From the NCBI RefSeq assembly GCF_002105155.1, contig NW_019028999.1, forward strand, positions 558,001 to 622,000: 64,000 nt of DNA, in the 5' to 3' direction. Positions 12,838 through 22,562 of the stretch are shown here, piece after piece. The position numbers and the translations under genes were made by a program. Within the stretch, counting starts at the first letter, position 1. Each line of letters starts with the position of its first letter. This DNA is from Lobosporangium transversale (taxonomy: Eukaryota > Mortierellomycota > Mortierellomycetes > Mortierellales > Mortierellaceae). The notes beneath the pieces are model-generated. The model saw only the letters and a list, made by a program, of their open reading frames with translations. It had not been told where the DNA came from and made no database searches.

Positions 12838-13751
12838 ATGCCTTACAATATTTGGTAAGCAGGCCATTAGCCTAGCACATTCAACGTGCAATTACATTGA
12901 TGATGGTCAAGCATGCAAACTCAGCACATGCGGAATATCAAACGTTATTTTGTACCCCCCACAATCCTCTTACACTTCAACTAGCATGGTCTCTGACTTC
13001 TTTTACCCAAACGCAGGAGGAGTCGAATCCCATTTGTATCATCTTTCGCAGCGCCTGATCCAACGTGGGCACAAGGTCATTATCATTACACATGCGTATG
13101 GTGGTAGGACTGGAGTACGATGTCTCACCAATGGTCTTAAAGTATATCATGTCCCGATGATTGTTGTATTCCAAGCTGCATCGCCCCCAACGCTTTATGG
13201 GTTCTTTCCCATTTTCCGTTCCATTGTCCTTCGAGAGAGGATATCAATTGTTCACGGTCATCAAGCGTTTTCATCCATGTGTCATGAAGCTATTATTCAT
13301 GCGCGGACCATGGGCCTCAAAACATGCTTTACAGACCATTCCCTTTTTGGGTTTTCTGATCCAAGCAGTATAGTCATGAATAAGTTCCTCAAATTCACAC
13401 TCTCAGACATTGATCACGTTGTCTGCGTTTCCCATACAAGGTATTGCAATATCTATTCACATCAGCAAAGAATAGTATCTACGTTATTCTCCCGCACTAG
13501 TCCAATAGTCGTACTCTTCTAACCTGAACCTGTCAACTATCGGCATCATAAACAGTAAAGAGAACACAGTTCTTCGAGCTGCGCTCACACCTCAGAATGT
13601 ATCTGTGATACCTAATGCAGTGATTGCATCGAGATTTAAACCCGATCCGAGTATGCAAGATCCTAACGTCAGTACGTTTTAACAATGGATTATTAGACAT
13701 GATTTTATGGGCATCGTGTGAAGTGCTAGGCCACTAGGAAAAATCGAATCT

Positions 13752-13784
<33 letters not shown>

Positions 13785-14968
13785 CCAAGCTACAATCGTC
13801 GTTATCTCGCGACAAACATATCGCAAAGGCATGGATCTCCTTGTTGCTGTCGTTCCAAGAATATGCCGCAAATACTCCAAAGTCAGGTTTGTCATTGGAG
13901 GAGATGGACCTAAACGCATAGACCTAGAGCAAATGCGTGAAAAGCATCTACTGCATGATCGTGTCGAGTTTTTGGGATCTATCAAAGCGCATGAAGTCCG
14001 TAATGTGAGTAAAAATAAAAAATAAAAAAAAAAAAAAGCTACTCGAGTACTACATGTGGTGTATTATGGTATCCCATAATCTAATCAGTATCACTATCAT
14101 AGACATTAGTACGCGGACAAATTTTTTTAAACACCAGTTTAACCGAAGCATTTTGTATTGGGATCGTTGAGGCTGCTTGTGCTGGATTACTTGTCGTTAG
14201 CACCAAGGTGGGCGGTGTGCCTGAGGTTCTTCCCAGGCACATGATTTTATTTGCAAAACCTGAAGAAGATGGTAATGAAACACCTGATTGGTTTAAATAG
14301 TTGGTCTGTCCTCAGCTTCACCTCTTTTTTTTTTTGTCTTGAAAATATGCTAATACTGACGTGTTATCTTCAAATAGATCTTGTAGAAGCCCTCGATCGA
14401 GCCATAGAAATGATTCAACGAAAGGAAGTTCAGCCAGCAAAGTTTAACGATGAACTCAAGGAGATGTATAGCTGGGTAAATGTGGCTGAACGTACTGAGA
14501 AGGTTTATGACGCCATCTCTCAGACAAGGGATCCGCCACTTATTGAAAGACTTCGCAGGTATACTCACAATATCTCGCTTTATTTCCTCTTGGCTTTACT
14601 ATGTTTTAATTAATGATTATGCACCTAGTAACGTAGCATCTAATTCAAATGTTTGAAATGTTTTTAGTTATTATGGTTGCGGTGTTTTCGTAGGCAAATT
14701 ATTTTGCATTATGATCGCCCTTGACTATTTATTCTGGGTCTATTTGGAATGGATCCTTCCGAGGGATGAGATAGAACCGGCTCCTAAATTTCCGTACAAG
14801 AAGTTTAAGAAGGTAAAAAAAAAAAAAAAAAAAAAAAGATAGGAAGAGGATGGTGGTAGAATAGGAATTCCTCTAATTTTCTATTACATGTATTTGATTA
14901 TCAATTAGATGTGTCAGCGGGCCGATAAAGAGGACGAATTGGGACCAGCAAATGTGAATTCAATATAA
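12838..14968 (+). CDS. GPI3: Phosphatidylinositol N-acetylglucosaminyltransferase catalytic subunit (PIG-A/GPI3)
   Basis: ER-membrane glycosyltransferase (GT4 family) that transfers GlcNAc from UDP-GlcNAc to phosphatidylinositol, the first step of GPI-anchor synthesis. Eight exons: 12838-12854, 12985-13440, 13556-13671, 13790-14004, 14103-14271, 14378-14558, 14668-14812 and 14909-14968, giving 452 aa. The first exon is only 17 nt. Joining it yields the family hallmark [19 protein letters not shown], which supports this start. Further motifs are [47 protein letters not shown] and the donor-sugar motif [12 protein letters not shown] hydrophobic segment near the C-terminus (around [18 protein letters not shown]) is the membrane anchor. 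A T31 run precedes the exon 4 acceptor. It converges on RSR1 with a 388-base gap. Confidence 0.95.
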
Positions 14969-15356
14969 ACGTCGCAATAAACATAAACACCACTTCTTTC
15001 TCAGTTCTCAGCGAAAGCTTTATATGTGTCATTGTATATCTATCAAGGCGAAAATTTACAAAAATGTAATAATTTTAATACGTAGACCTCATTTGGAACT
15101 TGAAGATGATCGATTCTGGCATTTTTCCATTTTTTTTGTTTTCCCCTTTTTTATGTAAATCTGTGCCTGGATGTGCTTCATTATGTGGAGGCTTGCATGT
15201 GCACCATAACGTCCTGTATATGCTAATATCAATTTACGTTTGCCTAATCATGATGCTGCTGGCATTGCAAGTCTGAAGCATTTCTGGGATATCCTTTGAG
15301 TGTTGGCGGAGAGAAAGGAGAAAAATAATAATAATAACAATAATAAAAATGATTGA
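14969..15356. other. Convergent 3' region between PIG-A and RSR1
   Basis: 388 bases, AT-rich, holding both 3' UTRs. AATAAA-like sequences occur shortly after the PIG-A stop (about 14977), and an ATA/ATT-rich stretch lies near 15325-15350. No gene is seen. Confidence 0.5.
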
Positions 15357-15615
15357 CTAGAGGATCTTGCACTTTTTGGAACGCTTCCCTTTATCGCCTC
15401 GAGAGGGGTTCTGCTCTTTGATCCTCCGGACTAGTTCGTAGAAGACCTCATCCACATTTGTCCTTTCTCGTGCTGATGTCTCAAAATACGGCGTCGGGCC
15501 CCATCGTGCAGATAGTTGATCACCTTTCTCCCGTGCAACCCTTCGATCACTTTCTAGATCACATTTGTTACCAACAAGCACAATTGGCACCTGCAATTCG
15601 TAGAGAAGAATAAAA

Positions 15616-15648
<33 letters not shown>

Positions 15649-17115
15649 CAGTTACTCCTTCATATCTAACGTCTTAGAGAACTGACCACGTCTGTAATGA
15701 TGAAGCTTTGGCCAAATGTTTCCATGTTTCCTTCTAATCCTCTCATAATTTATTATTCATATTCAGCATGATCTCCATAGATGAAAGATGTATGCATATC
15801 ATTGCATGAATGTTGACATGGCAAATGGGAAGAATAATGTCGATACTACGGTGATGCATGTTGCAAGGCCTGAAATATGATAAATGGTGAATGACGACAT
15901 AAGGCTTACCGTAGTGCTATCTTTTACCCGAAGGATTTGTTTATGTAGCTCTGTTAATTCGTCAAATGTCGAAGCAGCAGTGATTGAGAACACCAAGATA
16001 AAGCCCTGTCCGTTCTTCATATAAAGATCACGCATTGCTGTAAACTGTTCTGTACCGGCGGTATCGAGTATTTCGAGCATACATTGTTGACCATCAACCT
16101 CAACTTGTTTTCGATAGGAATCCTCAATTGTTGGGTCGTATCGATCTACGAACACTGATTGAACAAATTGGACGGTCTATAACCAAAGGAGAAGTTTATA
16201 ATAAGATTGCATGGTCAGAAATGGCAACAGGATGAGCCCAAAGCAATAGCAAAGAACAAATCACATTTGCTGAATCCTGAGTGGTGCGTGCGAGCCGCGC
16301 TTTTGCTCTCGATGTGGTCTTTCCTTCTGTCAAAATGAAGATAGAGCTAGCTTTCCTTCATTAAGCTGAGCCAAAGCATGGTAAGTGTTGCTTGCTCTCA
16401 ATTTTTTTTTTCTGTGCACCCCTTTGAGGTTTATTTTATTTTTTAAAAAGTCACCCCTCTCTTAGTCCTCATTATTACCATCTCTGAATCTCGGGTCAAT
16501 CCTCACCCCCTTCATTTGTTTATGCCAACAGAATGTTGTTGGGCATTGCATGAATAACATCTACGGGTCTGTGATCCCCTTCATTTTACGATCACCCTGT
16601 TCTTTTTAATTCACACACATTTACACACTTATCCAACTGAACATACAATCCCACTCTTTCTCTCTCTCCCCCAAGCCTTGGCAACTGAGAATAAGGAAAG
16701 AAAAGAAAGAAGAAAAAAAAGACACAAACAAATGGGCGATCCAATCATTTGACTTCATACGCGAGAGGAGAACATCCGCCAAAACACAAGCCATTATACA
16801 ATCGTGGAAACCCAGTCATTCATTAAAGTATGAGCATTATAATGATTAGAAGAGTAAGTGACATCCTCACTTTGTCAAACGGTAGATGCTACATTTATAC
16901 ACTGCTGTTCGCAATCTGTGAAGGATGGCTCTTGAAGGCTGTGCTTCAATATTTGAATGGAGAGCATCACAGAACCCACAGAATATCCAAAGGTGATGAC
17001 GGGAACAAGAAAAAAAAAGTAAACCTTCACCGATTTACACTTTGACGACGAAACTTACTAGCGCAGACTTTCCGACACCACCAGAGCCGAGGACAACCAA
17101 TTTGAACTCACGCAT
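15357..17115 (-). CDS. RSR1: Ras-superfamily small GTPase, RSR1/BUD1 (Rap) type
   Basis: Membrane-bound molecular switch of the Ras/Rap branch. In fungi Rsr1 directs polarity-site choice and hyphal growth direction. Three exons: 17115-17059, 16176-15910 and 15590-15357, encoding 185 aa. The P-loop is [10 protein letters not shown], and the first intron falls right after it, between the codons for L and T. The effector loop is [12 protein letters not shown], switch II is [13 protein letters not shown], and the guanine motifs are NKCD and ETSA. The protein ends KKCKIL, a CaaX box whose final Leu predicts geranylgeranylation, preceded by a basic stretch. Intron 1 is 882 bases, long for this window. 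The second intron ends in a pyrimidine-rich TTTTTA repeat. Rap and Rsr1 cannot be separated by sequence alone here. Confidence 0.93.
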
Positions 17116-18518
17116 TACTTGTGCTGATATTTCTTTTATGTGTAATCAATTAAAATTAAAAATTAAAAATAAAATTAAGAATAAAAATATAAAATGTGAG
17201 AAAAGGTATAAAAACAAAAAAAAACAAAAAAAAAAAAAGAGAGAAAGACGGAGAATGAAGCAGAAAAGCGCGATGAGTTTGTGTAATGACAAAGTGAATG
17301 AGCAGGAATGAGAAGTCCAAGTGTTTGAATCGACTATATTATGATTAGAAAGAAAAACTATGGAATTTTAAGTAAGAAACAGCTACAAAAAAAAAAAAAA
17401 AAAAAAAAATTGAAAGGAGAGGAAGGATGTTCGAAACAAGAAAAGAACCGAAAGAGAGTGTGTGAAGAGAGAACAGAAGAAAAAATAAAGAAAAGAAAAG
17501 AAAAGAAAAAAGACGAACAAAGAGACAATGAAGGGTAAAAGAAAAGTGATGCTGGTGACATGGTACACGAAATGTTCCTAGTTTACAAAATAAATAAATA
17601 AAAGGGGGGAGAAAGGTTGGAGCACTTGCACCATAGAAAAGGAGGAATAGATATGCAACCATTGGACTCGGATAGAAATAAGAAGATAGACTATATGCAT
17701 GCAAGTAAAACGCAATCTCTTTACTTCTCGCTCGCTCTTCTCTTTCTCTTCTCTTATTCTCCCATTCATTCATTATGTTTATCATGACCTTCTCTTATTT
17801 TTGTATTTCCAAACCATCACTCCGTCCAACAGACAAAAAAACCCCCCGGACATCATGGCGAATGGTCACACCCACTTTTCTACAATAAAGTCCCCTGCAC
17901 AATCTACATCCTAGTCAATGCTACATCTTATAGAGTTGCATGAAGGCACGAATACCGCGCAAACAAGCGTCTTTGATCCTTAAGTTGGAAAGACTGCCCT
18001 CTTGTCAATCCATTCAACGTAAAGTTTTTTTTTTTTTTTTTTTTTTTTGCACACAAAATAGGAGCGCTGCATATCCCCAAAGCAACGTGGGACATGGACA
18101 AAGGCCAAGGGGGACTTCCACATGAGAAAGATTGTTGGAGAATCTGGGATTGGGAAGAATGAGGAAATCGTTTATAACCTGTCGATCTCCTCCAACGCAT
18201 AACGCGTCTCAATCAAAGTTTTCCGCGACTGGGACATGCATGGCAAAAAAATTTGCACAGCACACATACACAAACGCGCGTGGCATAAAAAAAAAACCTC
18301 AGGGGGCAATGTTTGTATGTTTATTTTCATGCACTAAAATATTTTTGTTTCCCTATTCCCCTCACATGTTGGAGGACCCTGCCTTCCAAAGTTCTGATTT
18401 GCATCTGCGCCACTCGGAAACAGAACATCAATGGGTTACAAACTCAATTAACTAGACAACACAATCATTACTGAGGATGAGATAATTTTTCCTCCCTTTC
18501 CACCGTTGTCCGTGTTTT
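17116..18518. other. Low-complexity upstream region of RSR1 without a supported gene
   Basis: The 5' part (17160-17560) is very purine-rich on the plus strand and produces only Lys/Arg-rich or Phe/Ser-rich frames. It contains an A run at about 17387-17409. A T run lies at about 18027-18048. The short open frames at 17345-17785 and 17928-18455 show no family signature and are attributed to base composition. Confidence 0.5.
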
Positions 18519-18716
18519 TCACCTGGCTCCACCGACAACATTCACGGCTATTGTCTCTTTGGGCTCAAATCTGTGTGCTGCTCTCAAGGGTGCATTGTTC
18601 ATCGCAATCAATTGGCTAGAGGCAGTCCCCATTTCCTCAATTAAATGGCCTTGAACAATGTCAAAACTGTTATAGCTTACCACGACATCTCGGTCTAAGT
18701 AAGTCCTGAACTCCAC
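18519..18716 (-). CDS. Candidate terminal exon of an unrecognised gene
   Basis: On the minus strand a run of about 24 T (plus-strand A run at 18719-18742) is followed by AG and then an open frame of about 65 codons ending in a stop at 18519. The arrangement matches the poly-T/AG acceptors of confirmed introns in this window. The predicted tail has a balanced composition (for example FRTYLDRDVVVSYNSFDI and RFEPKETIAVNVVGGAR) rather than a low-complexity shadow. I recognise no domain. No matching upstream exon could be fixed, and the DNA beyond it is better read on the other strand. It may be a remnant. Confidence 0.35.
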   Translation of the reverse strand: MEFRTYLDRDVVVSYNSFDIVQGHLIEEMGTASSQLIAMNNAPLRAAHRFEPKETIAVNVVGGAR

Positions 18717-18787
18717 TAAAAAAAAAAAAAAAAAAAAAAAAAACCAATATTTAAGACCGAGCCTCGACTAAAGTGTTACATTCAAAC

Positions 18788-19537
18788 ATGGACTTATTTG
18801 ACACGAACAATTCCAACAAACTTCAGCCAGTCCGGCCTTACGGAAATGCTTTAGCTTCACTTGTGGAAGAGCCTTGGGAAGGTAGTAGCAAATGTTGGTC
18901 AAGAAAGGAAACGCAAAAAATGCAGGTAAAGAGCTCATCATTCCATCGTTAAGTGGATATCAAATCGATGCTGGGAGTGGAATCATTCTGTACCGAGCAG
19001 CTTCTTCAAAAACGAGACAGTACTATGCCCTCCCCATTGGGATATTCTCAGAATTGACCATTATAAGCATGCGCAATAAATCAAGATTAGAAAAAAAAAG
19101 AAAGAAAGAAAGAAAAGAAAAAGAAAAGGGTTCACATAACCCATGGACTGTAAACAGCATCGATCATAAGAGATGAAGAGGCTTGACAGTAAGTTACCAT
19201 TTTACCAAAGCAATCATGAGACCAAACCCGCTCAAAGCCTATTACCCCTTTATTACCGCATTCGCGTCGTCCCGCGTGGTAATGATTGGGCTGGTCAACT
19301 TGAGGAAAATTACAGAAGGTTCAATGCATGCATATGCTTACGTCTCTACTTAACACCCTTAATTCTTACAAACGCTTTTTATGCGTTGACCTTTGACGCT
19401 GGTAATGAAAGACGTTATTTCATTTGAATAATACAGGACTGCCCTCTCAAGGAGATGAAGACGTCGTACTGACCCACTTAAAGTTTAGAACATCGTTTTC
19501 TGCTGATAGAATCTTTAGATGGCATTATGCTAAATAA
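18788..19537 (+). CDS. Candidate multi-exon gene of unknown function
   Basis: A possible small gene whose first exon is short. ATG at 18788 opens MDLFDTNNSNKLQPVRPYGN. The next segment from 18926 reads KELIIPSLSGYQIDAGSG and then ILYRAASSKTRQYYALPIGI. A third block (about 19192-19281) ends RIRVVPRG at a GTAATG donor. A last block after the AATACAG acceptor (from 19437) reads LPSQGDEDVVLTHLKFRT and ends IFRWHYAK before TAA at 19535. Phases of the last junction agree (G|GA). The first intron would be only 44 bases, and the junction between blocks two and three is unresolved, with no GT donor found. The layout vaguely recalls small mitochondrial membrane proteins, but that is a guess. It could be a decayed gene. 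Confidence 0.35.
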
Positions 19538-19729
19538 ACTTCATATTGATAAAGACTGATACTCCTGTAGGATACTTATTATTCTCGTACTTGCTGAAGA
19601 TTTTGAAAATAGAAATTTCTTCTCTTCATGGCTTTATAGGACAAGGATATACCTATTATCTATCAATAGAATTCGGTGATCAAGTCATACAGGCTCTAGC
19701 CACGCATTGTCCATCCAGTGTCATTGTTT

Positions 19730-19771
<42 letters not shown>

Positions 19772-20677
19772 ACCAAAGGCCGGATTGGAATGGCGAAGGC
19801 CCTGAGTTAATAATATGATGCGCATTGTACATATACTTTGAAGTGCGTAATACAAATAGAGTGTAGACTAATTAAGGATGGCGTGGCACAGCGTCATAGA
19901 GAGATAGGATCAAGAAGTAACGCAAACAGTAAGTCTTTTGTCATCAGAAGGTGCCATGCATATGTGATGACATGAACAAGGTGATGACAAAGTTCTTCCG
20001 TCGCTTACTTTGAGTCGAGAATTCTTGCTATTGTTGTTTTGTATCGGGCTTGGAGGGTTATTTTTGGGAACAATGAGTAGACAAACCAATCCAAACCCCC
20101 AGAAATACGCATGCAGGATGAGAGCATGCCCGAGCCAAGCAATTTCCTGTTCAGTTGCAAAAACATGCAAGATAGACTATGAAATTGCACGGACAAAGAA
20201 TCGAACCTGCTCATTAGAAATCTATTAAGACCACACATCCCGTTGCAACAGTTAGTGGCAATATATTTTTATTTTAGTCGAAAAAGGTTATGCAGGATGG
20301 ATGAGGTCTGCGAATGAGTGCCATTTCTATGAACTCAAACATGCAACATTTGATCGCATTGTCCATTAAGCAGCCAGTCACTCCATTTGTAGCTGTCGTC
20401 GGTTGATTGCATCCTTTTTTATAATTCCCATTCCAGCATTATTCATTGTTGCTGGAGTTGTTTGCTGCCCCTCCCTTTCCCTTTCTCTTCTCCTTCATTC
20501 ATCTCCCTTTCTATCTTCAACTTACTCCTTCAACTTACTTCTCTCACCTGCTGACTCCATCATCTTTTTCGTGTTTACATCTCCGTCATCACATTACCAT
20601 CAACTTTTATTTTATTTTTTTTTTGGCATAAGGATCATAGATTGGCAGGACAGACCCCGCACAGATCCATTATTATC
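19538..20677. other. Gap between the candidate gene and the cyclin
   Basis: Apart from the candidate exon at 20009-20146, the stretch holds a T10/A33 homopolymer pair (19727-19769) and, just before the cyclin, a pyrimidine-rich 5' region (about 20440-20630) that is probably its promoter and leader. Confidence 0.45.
20009..20146 (-). CDS. Candidate internal exon with one membrane segment, gene unrecognised
   Basis: Minus-strand block of exactly 46 codons, bounded by GAACAG at its 5' end and GTAAGC at its 3' end. It reads EIAWLGHALILHAYFWGFGL, then a continuing hydrophobic stretch and a polar Asn/Ser-rich tail ending NSRLK. The hydrophobic part is a plausible transmembrane helix. Consensus splice sites on both sides and phase 0 at both ends support a real exon. 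I could not fix the flanking exons; a possible next exon after an AATTAG acceptor lies near 19870. Family unknown. Confidence 0.35.
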
Positions 20678-22114
20678 ATGGATGCACATGCCCCCATCGC
20701 ACACTACCAAACAGCTCTACCAGCTGCACACCCAGTGCCCTATCCAAGCGGACGAGCTACACTCGGTATAGGATCTTTGGTACCCATCTCCATGGATTCA
20801 CTTGGCCCAAGCGCACAGGCTAACAATAGTGTCAGCCATATGACATCAAGCGAATCAACAGTTCTTTCTGGATACAGCTCAGCATCCTATCACTCATTAC
20901 CAACGACTCAGCAACATCAGCAACTTCAAACCCAACTATCCTTCCAGCAACAGCATTATGTGCCAATTCAAATGACTATTCCACAAAGCCAGCCACAGTC
21001 ACTCCAGCAGCATACACTTCAGCTTCAATCTTTACAACCACTACACTCCATAATGACCCCACAACATAATCTCTCTCACTCACATTCATACAAGCAATCA
21101 CAGCTTCCATCCAGTAGTCAACCATCATTAGTGCAGACTGCACAGCAACAGAAAGCTCAACAAATACTTCATTTGCAACAACAACAACAACAACAGATAC
21201 AACAACAGCATCTCCAGCAACAAATTCAGCAACAGCGTCAGATCCCAAACCTTCCTGTAGTCACGTCCCTTCCCACACACCATTCCCATGCTCAGATTCA
21301 ATCCTACTCTCATCACGTAGTTGCAAAGTCACAGAGTCAACAACGGCAACAGCACTATCAACACCCACATCATCACCAGCAACAGCAGCACCGAGAGCAT
21401 GCACGGGACCATAGAAGTAATCGCTCTAATTCTTCAGCCTTGGACCATGTAGTCCACCTGCAAACCAGTGTCCTACAATTAGCAGAGTTTGCATCTGTGA
21501 TGGTGTATACCCTCTGGCATACTCGACCGAATATCAATGGCGCTTCCAGTAATGCCTACAATGTTGTTCCACATCGAATGGCCATACCACCATCGGCTGG
21601 ACCTGCATTCAAGAAATTCTGCTTGAAGGTAAGGCTCAGAAAAGTTAGAAACACCCTCAGAGTTTTCACGATCATGCTTTCTTATCAATATCTACACACA
21701 CTTACAATGACTATTTTTATTTTATTTTTTTATTTTTTATTTTTTATTTTTTTATAGGTATTATCAGCCACACAGCTGTCATCGTCAGTTATCCTACTCT
21801 CATTAAAGTATATCCAAAAACTCTTGAAGAACAACCCGTCAATTCATGGACAGCAGGGATCTGAATTTCGCCTCTTTACAGTTTCGTTAATGCTTGCAAA
21901 CAAATTTCTGGATGACAATACATTCACCAATAAAACATGGTCTGAAGTGACAGGAATCAACATCAAGGAGATCAACGTCATGGAGATGGAGTTTCTGAAC
22001 CAGGTTCAATTTAGTTTATTTGTGAGTGAAGCTGAATATCTAGACTGGCTACACAGCCTCGAAACATGGCTAAAGCAACAAGGGCAAGGCAGCCAGATCG
22101 CGGTATCAAACTAG
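20678..22114 (+). CDS. PCL/CLG1-like cyclin with a Gln-rich N-terminus
   Basis: Fungal cyclin of the Pho80/Pcl group, expected to activate a Pho85-type cyclin-dependent kinase. Two exons: 20678-21628 and 21758-22114, joined in phase 0 across a GTAAGG...ATAG intron, total 435 aa. Residues 1-260 are low complexity, rich in Gln, His and Ser. The cyclin box occupies roughly residues 265-420, with VVHLQTSVLQLAEFASVMVY, then across the junction VLSATQLSSSVILLSLKYIQ, then FRLFTVSLMLANKFLDDNTF and EINVMEMEFLNQVQFSLFVS. The last are the helix 3-5 signatures of this cyclin group. The frame opens at 20642 but the first ATG is at 20678. An A30 run begins 7 bases after the stop. Assignment to Pcl1/2, Pcl5 or Clg1 is not possible from this sequence alone. 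Confidence 0.85.
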
Positions 22115-22119
22115 TACAC

Positions 22120-22120
<1 letters not shown>

Positions 22121-22150
<30 letters not shown>
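22121..22150. repeat. A30 homopolymer directly after the cyclin stop codon
   Basis: Uninterrupted run of 30 A starting 7 bases after the TAG. It resembles an encoded poly(A) tail, but the cyclin has an intron, so retroposition is not indicated. Confidence 0.9.
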
Positions 22151-22153
<3 letters not shown>

Positions 22154-22385
22154 TCACTCTGCAATATATCCGCACAGGCACAGAGAACTACGACTTGCAA
22201 ATACGTGAAATGAAAAGTATTAATTGAGTGGTAGAAAATGTAACATTTTTGTAAGTTGCAAAACTCGTTACACAAAACAGTTATTTCAGCTAAAAAAATA
22301 AAATAAAAAAACATTATGTGTACTTGCCTTCTCGAAGTAACGTAAAATATATTGCAGTTTGTAAGGCTACTCCTTTCGGTAAGGA

Positions 22386-22562
22386 TCAAAGCTGATATTG
22401 ACGCCTAACCTTTCTACTGTCCAAGGCAGCTACAGCCTCATGCTCCTCAACACTCTCTGCAACATCGAACTTTGGCTTAGGTAATGTATATGAACCGAGA
22501 GCCACTGGAGAGCGAGAGTAATGGCGGGATCGATTGACATGTAAAATATCGCCCATTTTCAT
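22386..22562 (-). CDS. Candidate small ORF or terminal exon, unrecognised
   Basis: Minus-strand frame of 58 codons starting MKMGDILHVNRSRHYSRSPV and continuing through VALGSYTLPKPKFDVAESVE to a stop at 22386. The ATG lies one base after TTTATCCTAG, which looks like a splice acceptor, so this may be the last exon of a spliced gene whose first exon could be the short MDYAKLSK frame near 22735 (beyond a T24 sense-strand tract). Composition is unlike the surrounding noncoding DNA. It converges on the cyclin with a 271-base gap. I do not recognise the family. Confidence 0.35.
   Translation of the reverse strand: MKMGDILHVNRSRHYSRSPVALGSYTLPKPKFDVAESVEEHEAVAALDSRKVRRQYQL

Noticed and set aside
17345-17785. 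Open frames of 60-146 codons on both strands
   Set aside because: Composed of Phe/Ser/Leu-rich or Lys/Glu-rich low complexity from a purine-rich tract; several overlapping frames are open at once and none has a motif.
20190-20215. tRNA-like T-loop (GGTTCGATTC on the minus strand)
   Set aside because: The flanking bases do not form a T stem or acceptor stem and no anticodon arm could be drawn.
22121-22150. Encoded poly(A) after the cyclin as a sign of a retrocopy
   Set aside because: The cyclin keeps an intron with consensus sites, no target-site duplication is evident, and similar A runs occur throughout the window without gene association.
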